DNA of 64,000 bases from JBNKWA01 sp050299555 (GTDB taxonomy: Bacteria; Pseudomonadota; Alphaproteobacteria; Rhodobacterales; Rhodobacteraceae), in contig JBNKWA010000019.1 in assembly GCA_050299555.1 (NCBI GenBank), positions 1 through 64,000 on the forward strand, given 5' to 3'. The translations under genes and the position numbers were made by a program. Below the pieces are notes generated by a model. That model searched no databases. It was not told the origin of the DNA and saw only the letters and a list, made by a program, of their open reading frames with translations. Of the stretch, positions 7,647 to 16,884 are shown in pieces (the first letter of the stretch is position 1; every line of letters starts with the position of its first letter).

Positions 7647-8009
7647 ATGCCGGGCGATCCCGAGGTTAATTTCGACATAATCTTCGCCGCGCTTGCGGAT
7701 CGGACCCGCCGCGCCATCGTGACCCGCCTGTTGTCGGGCGACGCGACAGTGGGCATGCTGGCCGAGCCGTTCGACATTTCGCTTGCGGCAGTCTCAAAGC
7801 ACCTCAGCATCTTGACCAGTGCCGGGATCATCACCCAGCACCGCGAGGGGCGGGTGAAGCGTTGCCGGCTGAACGTGGATGCGCTGGCGGGTGCCGTTAC
7901 CTGGATGGAAACCTTCGGTACTGCGGGTACAGTCGACCTCGATGCGATGGAAGGACGACTTCAGGAGATGGGGCTACTCGACGATGCCTTTCCCGATAAC
8001 CCGGACTGA
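7647..8009 (+). CDS. ArsR-family helix-turn-helix regulator
   Basis: The product is 120 aa. Residues 11-75 form a winged helix-turn-helix: FAALADRTRRAIVTRLLSG, then the recognition helix around SLAAVSKHLSILTSAGII, then a wing HREGRVKRCRL. No metal-binding CxC or His cluster is seen, so it is probably one of the non-metal ArsR regulators, of the type often paired with an SRPBCC (AHSA1) protein, although none is next to it. The upstream region (7450-7646) is notably A+T-rich and may hold promoters for this gene and for the divergent atpI. It converges on smc with a 9-bp gap. Confidence 0.85.
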   Translation: MPGDPEVNFDIIFAALADRTRRAIVTRLLSGDATVGMLAEPFDISLAAVSKHLSILTSAGIITQHREGRVKRCRLNVDALAGAVTWMETFGTAGTVDLDAMEGRLQEMGLLDDAFPDNPD

Positions 8010-8018
8010 CCCGGTGGG

Positions 8019-11000
8019 CTAGGCTTCGACAAGCGCCTCGGCGCGGCGCAGATCCACACTCACCAACTGGCTGACACCCTGCTCGGCCATGGTCACGCCA
8101 AAGAGGCGATCCATTCGTGACATGGTGACGGCGTGGTGGGTGATGATCAGGAACCGCGTGGCGGTTCGCTGTTTCATCTCGTCCAGCAGATCGCAGAAAC
8201 GCCCAACATTGGCGTCGTCCAGCGGTGCATCCACCTCGTCCAGGACACAGATGGGTGAGGGGTTGGCCAAGAACACCGCGAAGATGAGGCTGATCGCCGT
8301 GAGGGTCTGCTCACCGCCCGAAAGAAGCGAGAGAGTGGAGAGCTTCTTGCCAGGCGGCTGGCACATGATCTCCAGCCCCGCCTCCAGCGGATCCTCGCTC
8401 TCGACCATGACGAGGCTTGCGTCGCCGCCGCCGAAGAGGTGTCGGAAAAGGGCCGAGAAGTTGCGGTTGACCTGCTCGAAGGCTGCCACCAGCCGCCCGC
8501 GCCCCTCGCGGTTGAGGGCGGTTATTCCGGAACGCAGCTTGGCGATCGCCGCCTCGAGGTCAGCCTTCTCGGTAGCAAGAGCTTCGATTTCTTCGGTGAC
8601 CGCCCTGGCGTCTTCCTCGGCCCGCAGGTTCACGGCACCCAGCGCGTCGCGAGCGCGGCGCAAACGGTGCACCTCGGTTTCTGCTGCTGCCGCGTCGGGC
8701 ATTTGGGCGGGATCCCCGAGGCTCTCCAACAAGGCCTGGGGCGTGGTCTCCAACTCTTCCTCGATCCGGTGCCGTGCGGCATCGACAGCGGTGGTTGTGC
8801 CTTCCAGGACTGCCTCGGCGCGGGCACGGCTCTCGCGCGCCTGCGACGCTTCCCGTTCGGCCTGTCGCTCGCTGGCCTCGGCCTCGCGCAATTCGGTCTC
8901 GCCCTTGGCCAGGGCGTCGGCCGCCGACTTGCGGCGGGCTTCCGCGTCGGCGATCGCGCCCTTCAGCTTTTCGCGCTCGACCTGCAGCCCGGCCGGCACG
9001 GCCTCGGCTGCGACGAGTGTCTCGCGACATTCGGCCTCGCGACGCGACAACTCACCAACGCGGGCGGCGGCGGTTTCGGCACGGTTTCGCCACCCCTGGA
9101 CCTCGCGGGAGATAGCAGCCTGGCGCGCCTCCCGGGCGTCGCCCTCGCGGCGGGTCTCGTCGGCTGCAGCACGCCGCGCCATCATGGCAAGGCGGGCCGC
9201 CTCCACGCCGGTTCGCGCCTGTTCGGCCGCGGTCCGCGCGCCCGCGAGGTCGCCGAGTTCTGCAATGGCGTCCTCGGTTTCGCGAAGGGCAAGTGCGTTG
9301 GCGGAACGGTCTTCCTCGCGTCGAGCCAGCGTTGCCTCGAAAACTTCGATCCGGCCCTCGAGCGCCGTCTTGTCTGATTCCGCTCGGTTGAGCGTGCGCA
9401 TTGCCGCCGCTGCGGCCTCGTCGGCATCACGACGACCCGAACGGGCTGCCCGTTCGCTAGCCTGGGCCGCTTCCAATGCAGCCCCGGCTGTTGCCTGTCG
9501 GGCACGACAATCTTCCGCCCTGGCCCTGGCCTCGCCCGCAGCCGATTCCAACTCGGCCAACCGGTTCATCTGGGCTAGCTGCAATGCCGCGGAGGAGGGC
9601 ACACTACCGGCCTGAACGGCATAGCCGTCCCAGCGCCAGAGGTCGCCGTCGAGACTCACCAGCCGTTGGCCGGGCCGCAATTCCGGCTGCAGTCGTGGGC
9701 CGTCGTCGGGCGCAACCACGCCGATCTGCGCCAGCCGGCGTGCCAGCGCCGCCGGAGCCTTGACCTGAGGTCCCAACGGCTCGGCGCCCACCGGCAGTGG
9801 TGCGGTCTCGTCGTATCCTGGCAGCATGCGCCAGCCGGTACCGTCCGCCGTCGCCACCGGTGCTTTCAGGTCATCGCCAAGCGCCGCGCCCAGGGCCGCT
9901 TCAAACCCCTTCTTCGCCCGGACTTCGTCGATAAGCTGTGGACCGTCGCCGCGGTCCCGCGCCACCAGCCGCCGAAGGGCGGCAAGCTCGGCGTTCAAGG
10001 TGCCGGCCTCGCCGTCCGCCTCGGCAAGCGCCGCCCGCGCGTCTGCGTCCGCGGCCTGGGCTTCACTCCGGGTCGCTTCGGCTTCGGCCAGCGCGTTCTC
10101 AGCCTCTGTCACCGCCGCCATAGCTGCAGCTTGCGCCGACGCTGCTTCCGTCAGCGATGCCTGGGCATCAGCGAGTTTGCCACGGAACTGCTCTGCCGCC
10201 GCCTTGGCTTCGGATGTTTCTGCCTCGATCTTCGAGGCCTGCAACCTGATCTCGTCGCGCCGGCGCTCGGCCGACTGGTGCCGGGCAGCCAGCCGGGCGG
10301 CATCTGCTGTCAGCCGGTCATAGCTCTCTTCTGCCTCTGCCAGAACCGTCGCTGCCGTCCGCGCCGCCTCCTCGGCCTCGGCAAGGTGGCTGTCGTGACC
10401 CTGGGCAGCCTTTGCCAGTTCCACCGCTTCTGCCTCCAGCGCAGTAACGCTGGCGCCAGCATCCTCGGCAAGCTGCGCCTCGCGCGCCGCGTCGGTGCCA
10501 AGCTGGGCGATGCGGGCGGTCAGTTCCGCGATCGTTCGCTGGGCCAGCTCTGCCTTGCTGTCGAGCGAGTCGCGCTCAACGAGCAGCCGCTGCAGCACGG
10601 CACCGGCTACCGCGTCTTCCTCGCGCAGCGGTGGCACCGCCGTTTCTGCCGTACCCCTGGCGCGCATCAACCTGCTGGCTTCAGCCTCGGCCCTGCCTGC
10701 TGCCCGCGTCGCGTCGGTCAGTGCCAATTCTGCCTGGCTGCGCTCTTCTTCCGCCTCGCGCCAATGCCGCCACAGCAGGACACCTTCGGCGCGGCGCAAC
10801 TCCACCGCGATCTCGCGGTAGCGTGCGGCGGCGCGCGCCTGCCGCTCCAGCGCCTTGAGCTGGCCTTCCAGCCCTTCCAGCACGTCTGCGACGCGCGACA
10901 AGTTGGTCTCGGCGGCGTTCAGCTTCAGTTCCGCTTCGTGGCGTCGCTGGTACAGGCCCGATATCCCTGCCGCTTCTTCCAGGATGCGCCGTCTGGCCTT

Positions 11001-11471
11001 TGGTCGGGCATTGATCAACTCGCTGATCTGGCCCTGTCGCACCAACGCTGGCGAGTGGGCCCCGGTCGAGGCATCGGCGAACAGCATCGCGATGTCGCGC
11101 GCCCGCATGTCGCGCCCGTTCAATCGGTAGGCGCTGCCTGCGTCCCGGGTGATCCGGCGCACTACCTCGATCAGATCGGCGTCGTTAAAAGCCGCCGGCG
11201 CCAGCCTCTCGGCATTGTCGATGAACAGTGCCACCTCGGCGTGATTTCGGGCCGGCCGGCTGCCGGAACCGGCGAAGATGACATCCTCCATGCCCTCACC
11301 GCGCATTGCCGTCGGGCGGTTTTCTCCCATCACCCAGCGCAACGCTTCGAGAAGGTTCGACTTTCCGCAGCCGTTCGGACCCACCACACCGGTTAGCCCA
11401 TCAGCGATCACCAGCTCGGTGGGATCGACGAAGCTCTTGAACCCTGTGAGACGGAGCCTGTTGAAATGCAT
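8019..11471 (-). CDS. smc: chromosome segregation protein SMC
   Basis: The product is 1150 aa, the usual SMC size. The N-terminal ATPase half has Walker A GPNGCGKSN at 31-39. Two long coiled coils flank a hinge near the middle (about 500-620, containing KGFEAALGAALGDDLKAP). The C-terminal half has the ABC signature LLSGGEQTLTA and Walker B ICVLDEVDAPLDD. SMC dimers with ScpA/ScpB load at the origin region and extrude DNA loops to compact and separate chromosomes. The scpAB genes are not here. The long opposite-strand frames across this gene are side effects of its codon use. Confidence 0.98.
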   Translation of the reverse strand: MHFNRLRLTGFKSFVDPTELVIADGLTGVVGPNGCGKSNLLEALRWVMGENRPTAMRGEGMEDVIFAGSGSRPARNHAEVALFIDNAERLAPAAFNDADLIEVVRRITRDAGSAYRLNGRDMRARDIAMLFADASTGAHSPALVRQGQISELINARPKARRRILEEAAGISGLYQRRHEAELKLNAAETNLSRVADVLEGLEGQLKALERQARAAARYREIAVELRRAEGVLLWRHWREAEEERSQAELALTDATRAAGRAEAEASRLMRARGTAETAVPPLREEDAVAGAVLQRLLVERDSLDSKAELAQRTIAELTARIAQLGTDAAREAQLAEDAGASVTALEAEAVELAKAAQGHDSHLAEAEEAARTAATVLAEAEESYDRLTADAARLAARHQSAERRRDEIRLQASKIEAETSEAKAAAEQFRGKLADAQASLTEAASAQAAAMAAVTEAENALAEAEATRSEAQAADADARAALAEADGEAGTLNAELAALRRLVARDRGDGPQLIDEVRAKKGFEAALGAALGDDLKAPVATADGTGWRMLPGYDETAPLPVGAEPLGPQVKAPAALARRLAQIGVVAPDDGPRLQPELRPGQRLVSLDGDLWRWDGYAVQAGSVPSSAALQLAQMNRLAELESAAGEARARAEDCRARQATAGAALEAAQASERAARSGRRDADEAAAAAMRTLNRAESDKTALEGRIEVFEATLARREEDRSANALALRETEDAIAELGDLAGARTAAEQARTGVEAARLAMMARRAAADETRREGDAREARQAAISREVQGWRNRAETAAARVGELSRREAECRETLVAAEAVPAGLQVEREKLKGAIADAEARRKSAADALAKGETELREAEASERQAEREASQARESRARAEAVLEGTTTAVDAARHRIEEELETTPQALLESLGDPAQMPDAAAAETEVHRLRRARDALGAVNLRAEEDARAVTEEIEALATEKADLEAAIAKLRSGITALNREGRGRLVAAFEQVNRNFSALFRHLFGGGDASLVMVESEDPLEAGLEIMCQPPGKKLSTLSLLSGGEQTLTAISLIFAVFLANPSPICVLDEVDAPLDDANVGRFCDLLDEMKQRTATRFLIITHHAVTMSRMDRLFGVTMAEQGVSQLVSVDLRRAEALVEA

Positions 11472-11663
11472 GCTGCGCCGCTGCTTCGGTCACGCCGGCC
11501 CGATTCCGAGCCTGGCCCGTTAGCATTCAGGAGGGCGAGTGTCCGAGTCAACAGCAATTCCCCGCATTTCGGTGACAACACTGGGATATCCACAAGATCA
11601 TGGGTCGAAGCGGACACCCCCGCGGCGCGACCCGCCGATTCCGGGCACGGGCGTTGGCGCGCC

Positions 11664-12386
11664 TCAGGGCAGGCACGCACCCGCGGTCTGGCGCGCGGAT
11701 TGTTGTCGACCGGGCAACCCGGCGCCCGCCGCGCAGCGCGCGGCCGCGTCCGCAACGGATTGGCCCGGCGCCCTCCGGGTCATACCCGAGACGCACATTG
11801 CCGCCGTTTCGCCCGCCGCGATCTCGGTGCTCTCGATCGTGTCGAACCCCGCGGCCTGCATGGCCTCCACGATCGCGGCGACCTGGGTATTGGCCGCCAC
11901 GCGCGCGTCGCGCTCCAGGCGCGGCTGGTAGGTGGTAAAACACATCCCGCCCGGGACCAGAACCGAATGCACCTTTGCGAAGAAGTCGCGCTTGTCGGCA
12001 ATGAACTGGATCACGTTCAGCGACAGCGCCCGGTCGAACCGCCGGTCGAGCCGATCCAGCGCCTCGATGCCGCCGGTGACCAGCTCGACCCGGTCGAGCA
12101 GCCCCGCCGCGGCCAGCCGGGCGCGGCTCTGGGCGATCATCACCCCGGAATGGTCGATCCCCACGACGCGCCCCTCCGTGACCGTCCGGGCGCAGTCGAG
12201 CAGCGCCAGCCCCGGCCCGCAGCCGACCTCCAGCACCTGCATCCGGGGGCCGAGATGCATCATCTCGACCGTTCTTTCGTTGCGGATCCGGTTGGAGCTG
12301 CGGCGGGCCATGAGCCGGCCCGCTACGCCGCCTAGCACCCCCGTGGGACGGGCGAATTGCCGCACGATCTGCCGTTTCAAGAACAT
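11664..12386 (-). CDS. class I SAM-dependent methyltransferase
   Basis: The product is 240 aa. Motif I is EVGCGPGLALL near residue 56, followed by the acidic GIDHS of motif II, so it binds S-adenosylmethionine. The substrate is unknown. The N-terminal ~40 residues (LKRQIVRQFARPTG) are basic. The C-terminal ~35 residues are Ala/Gly/Arg-rich and look poorly conserved. The start at 12386 has AAGGTGAGG upstream. It is the last gene of a three-gene unit with a small membrane protein and a MarR regulator, so its expression is probably controlled by that regulator. Confidence 0.82.
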   Translation of the reverse strand: MFLKRQIVRQFARPTGVLGGVAGRLMARRSSNRIRNERTVEMMHLGPRMQVLEVGCGPGLALLDCARTVTEGRVVGIDHSGVMIAQSRARLAAAGLLDRVELVTGGIEALDRLDRRFDRALSLNVIQFIADKRDFFAKVHSVLVPGGMCFTTYQPRLERDARVAANTQVAAIVEAMQAAGFDTIESTEIAAGETAAMCVSGMTRRAPGQSVADAAARCAAGAGLPGRQQSARQTAGACLP

Positions 12387-12390
12387 GGCC

Positions 12391-12600
12391 TCACCTTGTA
12401 AACCGGCGGAGCGTTCCGCACAGTCCAAGCAGCGCCCCGACGGCGATCAGGAGGATTTCGGCCGCCAGTGCATGGCGCAGCTCCATCCTTGCAAGCCCGG
12501 AGAAGTCGGACAGCAGCGTGTTGTAACTCCACAGGATCGCCAGCCCGGCGCCCAGCAGCGACGACCTGCCGCGCGCGCCCGTGGCGCTTGTCATTCGCAA
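12391..12600 (-). CDS. small membrane protein (69 aa)
   Basis: The frame has two hydrophobic stretches: LLGAGLAILWSY, and LAAEILLIAVGALLGLCGTL near the C-terminus. No family is recognised. It fills the gap between marR and the methyltransferase. It begins at a TTG right after the marR stop, with AAGGAGA (12617-12611) 10 nt upstream inside marR. An ATG two codons later is an alternative start. Its tight placement and hydrophobic profile argue that it is real. Confidence 0.6.
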   Translation of the reverse strand: MRMTSATGARGRSSLLGAGLAILWSYNTLLSDFSGLARMELRHALAAEILLIAVGALLGLCGTLRRFTR

Positions 12601-13059
12601 TCATTGATCATCTCCTTGCCTGACTTGCGATTCCAGTTCCCCGTTCAACCGGGCGATCAGTGCCCGGGCCTGGTCGATCTCCGCCTCCGGCAGCGCCCCG
12701 GCCAGAGCAGCCAGCGGTCCGGCCTCCCGCGCGCGGACCCTTGCGAAGGCTTCCGCGCCGCCCCGGGTCAGCCGGTAGAACACCGAGCGCTTGTGCCCGG
12801 GATTCTCCACCGCCCGCACCAGCCCCTGTTCGAGAAGCGCGTTCATCACGGTCTGGATGTGCTGGCGCGACACCCCGCGTTCGCGCGCCAGATCGGGCAC
12901 GGTGCGCCCCTCTCCGCTGGCGAGCCCTTCCAGGACCGCCCGCATCGAGGGGTTGATCCCCAGATCGGCACTCAGTTGCTCCGCCAGCGCCCTGAGCAGA
13001 TTGAAGCTGGTCCGGATCTCGCGGACGAGCCGGGTGAGAGGTTCGGTTGCGTCGGCCAT
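12601..13059 (-). CDS. MarR-family transcriptional regulator
   Basis: The product is 152 aa with a winged helix-turn-helix at about 43-100 (TVPDLARERGVSRQHIQTVMNALLEQGLV, then the wing NPGHKRSVFYRLT). It is flanked by helices that form the MarR dimer interface. A strong promoter with two identical palindromes lies 48-91 bp upstream, which points to autorepression. The gene is followed by a small membrane protein and a methyltransferase, the likely regulon. The inducing ligand cannot be inferred. Confidence 0.9.
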   Translation of the reverse strand: MADATEPLTRLVREIRTSFNLLRALAEQLSADLGINPSMRAVLEGLASGEGRTVPDLARERGVSRQHIQTVMNALLEQGLVRAVENPGHKRSVFYRLTRGGAEAFARVRAREAGPLAALAGALPEAEIDQARALIARLNGELESQVRQGDDQ

Positions 13060-13106
13060 TTGGTCTCCACGCCGGGATCGGAAGCGCCGGTCGCGGCGTC
13101 CGAAAT

Positions 13107-13150
13107 TGACAATAAAATTGTCATATAAGTGATGACAATATGATTGTCAA
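13107..13150 (-). promoter_or_regulatory. marR promoter with two palindromic operators
   Basis: Two perfect 17-bp palindromes, TGACAAT-N3-ATTGTCA, lie at 13107-13123 and 13133-13149, with centres 26 bp apart. On the minus strand a -35 TTGACA (13150-13145) and a -10 TATATG (13127-13122) are 17 bp apart. The upstream palindrome covers the -35, and the other begins at the -10 and runs downstream. A dimer bound at each site would block RNA polymerase, so autorepression by the adjacent MarR protein is the simple reading. Confidence 0.8.
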
Positions 13151-13326
13151 ATGGTATAGGATGCATCCTGAGTTTCTCTGGGCCGCCAGGGATAGTGCGT
13201 GGCAGCGCGGCCGGACCCCGCACCCGTTCTTCCACCGGCACACCGATAGGTTGACCGCCGTCAATGCCATGCGACCTTTCCGCCGCCATTCTGCAAGTCG
13301 TTGAACTGTGGGAGGGGAACAAGGTC

Positions 13327-14589
13327 ATGGATCAGGTCAGACTCGCGGAACGCTTGCCCGGGGACGGCAGTTTCGGGCGCCTTTTCGGTCCAGGTTTGTG
13401 GAAATCCCTCGCCCGCCTCGCTGCCCCGCTCCCGCTTCTCCTCCTGCCCGGCCTCGCGAACGGGCAGGTCCGGGTTCCCGGTCTCGATCCGACCCCCAAG
13501 GAAATCCTCGTGGCGGAGGAGAGCTACGCACTGGCCTTCACCGGCCGCGTCTCCGGCCAGGACGTGATCTTCGTCGCCCTGTCGCGGGATGGGCGGAACT
13601 GGGCGAACGCGAATTTCCCGGTCGGTGCCCAGGCATCATTGCCTGGCGACGGCGGCGTGGGCGTCTGCGGGTCGTTCGACGGCAAGGCAATCACGGTTGC
13701 GTGGAACGCCGGCAATGTCATCGGCCTGCGCGAGGGAAGCCTCTCCGGGGAAGAGATCGCCTGGTCCGGCGAGGCCAGGGAGATCGCCGTGGCGCAGGCC
13801 GATTCCGCGCCGTCCTGCGTCTACCTGACAAATGACATCCGCATCGTTGCGGTGCGATCGGGCAACGTGGTCATGGCCCATACCTACACTGGTGGGGACC
13901 GCTTCTTCGCGCAATCGGTGCCCGATCTTTTCAACAGCCACGGCATCGGCCGCCCGGCCATCGCGGCGGCGGGCGGCGGGGCCGTCATGGCCTGGCGCCA
14001 GTCGCGGGATGTCTGCGACCAGATCGTGCTCGCCCAGGGGCAAATCGTCGAAAATCCGCCCCTCGCGGGCTTCGATTTCGACAAGACCGGCTTTCTTCCG
14101 CTCTCGGACAGCGGCGTTACCGCATGCGCCGCCGGCGAGCCGGCCATCGCCACCGACGGACAGCGATATTTCGTCGCCCTGGTTCAGCACCAGCGCGGCT
14201 CGTCCAGCGGCGCGGGGGACCCGCTGCACGGATTCGAAACCGTCCTCTACGCCTCCCGGGCCCTTGATCTCTATTCCGGCTGGGACGAACTGGACCGAAT
14301 TCCCCTGAGCGCGAACGACAGCGTTCACACCGGTCTGGCGGCGGCACAGGTCGGAACCATGGTGTCCGCCCTCATCCGGCAGGGTCAAAGATCGAATGAA
14401 CCGGACGCCGCGTTCTACGCGGACGGGGTCTGGACCGCCCTGCCCGATACGATGTGGCTCGGCGTCGACGATGTGTCGTACCGGCGGTTCGGTCTGGCAC
14501 GCATGGGCGTCAACGCGCCACGCCCTTTCCCCAACCCGCGAGAGCGCGGCGAAGGCTTCCTGCCCAGGGCTCGCGTGTTGCGGCGATAG
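13327..14589 (+). CDS. exported protein of unknown function, possibly a beta-propeller
   Basis: The product is 420 aa from the ATG at 13327, which has GGGAGGGG upstream. A hydrophobic segment (LARLAAPLPLLLLPGLANG) at about 28-46, after a basic stretch, looks like a signal peptide with cleavage near ANG-Q. The mature part repeats short strands with bulky residues and glycines (VIFVALSRDGRNWANANFP, GKAITVAWNAGNVIG, FAIATDG-like turns), as in sialidase-like propellers. No catalytic motif is seen. The upstream neighbour is the divergent marR promoter. No family name can be given. Confidence 0.6.
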   Translation: MDQVRLAERLPGDGSFGRLFGPGLWKSLARLAAPLPLLLLPGLANGQVRVPGLDPTPKEILVAEESYALAFTGRVSGQDVIFVALSRDGRNWANANFPVGAQASLPGDGGVGVCGSFDGKAITVAWNAGNVIGLREGSLSGEEIAWSGEAREIAVAQADSAPSCVYLTNDIRIVAVRSGNVVMAHTYTGGDRFFAQSVPDLFNSHGIGRPAIAAAGGGAVMAWRQSRDVCDQIVLAQGQIVENPPLAGFDFDKTGFLPLSDSGVTACAAGEPAIATDGQRYFVALVQHQRGSSSGAGDPLHGFETVLYASRALDLYSGWDELDRIPLSANDSVHTGLAAAQVGTMVSALIRQGQRSNEPDAAFYADGVWTALPDTMWLGVDDVSYRRFGLARMGVNAPRPFPNPRERGEGFLPRARVLRR

Positions 14590-14754
14590 CGTCGGCATCG
14601 CGGTACCGTGGCCTTTCGGCAAAGGGCGGGTCGCGCCGGAGTTGTGCATCGCATGCGGACGGCACCTCCCGGCGTGACCCGGGCCGCCGCGCCGCCGCGA
14701 TTGCCCCTGCGCGAGGCAAGCCACCCCCGCCCACAAGAACCGCGTGTGCGCCCG

Positions 14755-15522
14755 TCAGCCCGCCCGCCAGCGTTCGAGCGCCGCCAGCGCGCCGCGGCGC
14801 AACACCGCGACATCGACATCGACCGCCGTGAACACGCTGCCAGCGGCGAAGATCTCCTCCAGAAACCCCTCGTCCAGCCCAAGGAACCCCGCCGGCTTGC
14901 CCGCCGCGCGCACCCGCCGCACCGCCTCCACGCAGGCGGCGCGCGCCTTTGGATGGGTGGCCTCGCCCGGATGGCCCAGGCTCGCCGCCAGGTCCGACGG
15001 CCCGATGAAGATCCCGTCCACCCCCGGCACCGCCGCGATCTCTTCCAGCGCGTCCAGGGCCGCCACCGTCTCCACCTGCACGATCAGGCAGATCTCCTCG
15101 CGCGCCCGGCGGTGATAGCCCGGGATCGCCCCGAACCGGCTCGCCCGGGTGATCCCGGCCACGCCGCGGATGCCGTCGGGCGGATAGGCCACCGCGGCGG
15201 CGGCCAGCCGCGCCTCCTCGGCGCTCTGCACATAGGGGACCAGGATCGTCTGCGCCCCGCAATCGAGCAGCTTCTTGATCTCGGCGACGTCAAGCGCGCT
15301 CGGCCGCACCACCGTGTGCGTCGGATAGGGGGCCGCCGCCTGCAACAGCGGCAGCACCCCCATCGGGTCGAGCGCCGTATGTTCGGCGTCGATCATCAGC
15401 CAGTCGAAGCCGCAGCCCGCTAGCATTTCCACCACCGTGGCTTCTGGGATCGAATTCCAGATCCCGATCTGCTGACGGCCATCCCTGATCGCGGCCTTGA
15501 AGGTGTTGACGGGTAGTTCCAC
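14755..15522 (-). CDS. HpcH/HpaI family aldolase
   Basis: This 255-aa class II pyruvate aldolase has the family motifs FDWLMIDAEHTALD, VRP, QTILVPYVQSAEEA, the metal ligand Glu in VQVET, and the Asp in GPSDLAASLGHPG. The family cleaves 2-keto-3-deoxy acid or 4-hydroxy-2-oxo acid substrates to pyruvate plus an aldehyde in the cytoplasm. The exact substrate (4-hydroxy-2-oxoheptanedioate, 2-keto-3-deoxyrhamnonate or another) cannot be set. The start is GTG at 15522 with AGGAGG 5 nt upstream. No aromatic or sugar catabolic genes lie next to it. Confidence 0.9.
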   Translation of the reverse strand: MELPVNTFKAAIRDGRQQIGIWNSIPEATVVEMLAGCGFDWLMIDAEHTALDPMGVLPLLQAAAPYPTHTVVRPSALDVAEIKKLLDCGAQTILVPYVQSAEEARLAAAAVAYPPDGIRGVAGITRASRFGAIPGYHRRAREEICLIVQVETVAALDALEEIAAVPGVDGIFIGPSDLAASLGHPGEATHPKARAACVEAVRRVRAAGKPAGFLGLDEGFLEEIFAAGSVFTAVDVDVAVLRRGALAALERWRAG

Positions 15523-15689
15523 GGGGACCTCCTCAATGGCGGATGCGGGCGAGCGACGGCAACGGTCGCGTCGATATCACCGGCGATCAGCGCGATGTGG
15601 TCAATGACCTTCAGCCCGGGCGCACGCATCGCAACCTGGCATGGCCGATCGTCGTTGGTGCTCGTGCATATCCGCGCGGCGGTGGCGCG

Positions 15690-16823
15690 TCATCCCTTGC
15701 CGACACGGAGCGTGGCCAGGTGTGCGGATGCCAGGAAGCGCTCGGGGTAGGTTGGCGGATTTCCGGCGATCTCGGCGGCCAATGCTTCGCCGAGGGCCAG
15801 GGCCATGCCGAACCCGGTCTTGAAGCCTCCAGTTGCCGCAAACAAGCGAGGTGCGCCGGGGACCGGCCCGAGCAATGGATCGGCGCTGATGCCGCGAGGG
15901 CGCAGCCCGGCCCATCGCTGGAGGATTGATGTCCCCGCCAGCGAAGGGCAAAGGTCCCGCGCCTTGTCGATCAGATCGTCAAGCCTGGCGTCGGTGCCGA
16001 TGGGATCCATCCATTGTTTCTCGGATGTGGAGCCCACAGCGACAGTTCCGTCACCGTGACCGACTATGTAGAGCCCGGCAGCACTGATCACCGGTGTGAT
16101 GTCAGGCCAGTTGGCGCCCAGAAGCGCCGCCTGTCCTTTTTCGGCCCTTCCCATCGGGCGGCCCACAACCGCTTCAAGAAGATTCATGCCCGCCGCGCCG
16201 CCGGCCAGTACGACGGCATTTCCGGAGACACGCCCGGTCGGTCCCTCGGCCGAGTTGCCAATGAGATGACTCACCGGCCAACCTTCGAGGATTGCTCCCC
16301 TGTGCGCCCTTACAGCGGCCGCCAACGCCGCGACCGCTCGGCGGGGAGAAATCCTTGCGGACAGAGTCTCGTGCACGGCACCGTGTGGCGCGGTGGCGGA
16401 GTTCAGCGGTGGACATGCCGCATCAAGCACCTCCCAAGCGGCCGAATGCGGCCAATGCTGGCGCGCCAGACGTGCGCGGGTCTCCGCCAGTCTTCGTGCG
16501 TCGGCAGTCAACAGCGGATACAGCCGTCCAACCCGGGCATAACCGGCATCAACCCCGCCGGCCTCGGCAACCTCGGCCCAGCCCGCCTCGGCACGCTCAA
16601 GTGCGGCAAGCTGGAACGCCTTCTTCGCATTCCAGCGGTCCGGCACGTGAGGGATAAGCGCACCGACCAGGCCGCCACTGGCGCCGCTGCCGCACTGCAG
16701 GGCCTCAAGCACGGTTACGGTGGCGCCGCGCTTGAGACAGGCCCAGGCGACTGAAAGCCCGAAGACCCCACCGCCCACAACCACCACGTCAGAGCCGTTG
16801 CTTGTGGACAAGACCGCCGCCAT
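15690..16823 (-). CDS. FAD-dependent oxidoreductase, MnmC C-terminal domain type
   Basis: The product is 377 aa. The N-terminal dinucleotide-binding motif is DVVVVGGGVFGLSVAW, and a DAO-type fold follows, with GLYIVGHGDGTVAVGSTSE and a C-terminal GLRPRGISADPLLGPVPG...FAATGGFKTGFGMA. This resembles the oxidoreductase half of MnmC, which turns cmnm5U into nm5U at tRNA wobble position 34. The divergent gene encodes the methyltransferase half (MnmD), which supports that role. A general D-amino-acid oxidase-like function is the alternative. The start at 16823 places the FAD motif near the N-terminus. Confidence 0.8.
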   Translation of the reverse strand: MAAVLSTSNGSDVVVVGGGVFGLSVAWACLKRGATVTVLEALQCGSGASGGLVGALIPHVPDRWNAKKAFQLAALERAEAGWAEVAEAGGVDAGYARVGRLYPLLTADARRLAETRARLARQHWPHSAAWEVLDAACPPLNSATAPHGAVHETLSARISPRRAVAALAAAVRAHRGAILEGWPVSHLIGNSAEGPTGRVSGNAVVLAGGAAGMNLLEAVVGRPMGRAEKGQAALLGANWPDITPVISAAGLYIVGHGDGTVAVGSTSEKQWMDPIGTDARLDDLIDKARDLCPSLAGTSILQRWAGLRPRGISADPLLGPVPGAPRLFAATGGFKTGFGMALALGEALAAEIAGNPPTYPERFLASAHLATLRVGKG

Positions 16824-16884
16824 GCATATGCTCGCGCCCCTGCGCCGGGGCTCTGTCACCCGGAATAACCAGCTTCGGCTACCC

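Noticed and set aside
6031..7680. 549-codon open frame on the plus strand
   Set aside because: It is antisense to atpB and atpI and continues into the A+T-rich gap. There is no domain signal.
9666..11396. 576-codon open frame on the plus strand
   Set aside because: It lies wholly opposite smc, is low in complexity and has no domain. It results from smc codon use in G+C-rich DNA.
12377..12604. 75-codon frame starting at ATG 12604, with good spacing to AAGGAGA
   Set aside because: The product is hydrophilic and featureless, while the overlapping 69-codon frame gives a two-helix membrane protein. The latter was preferred.
15523..15689. small minus-strand frame between the aldolase and the oxidoreductase (VIDHIALIAGDIDATVAV)
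   Set aside because: It reads like a protein fragment but runs into the aldolase in another frame and has no support as a gene. It could be a decayed remnant.
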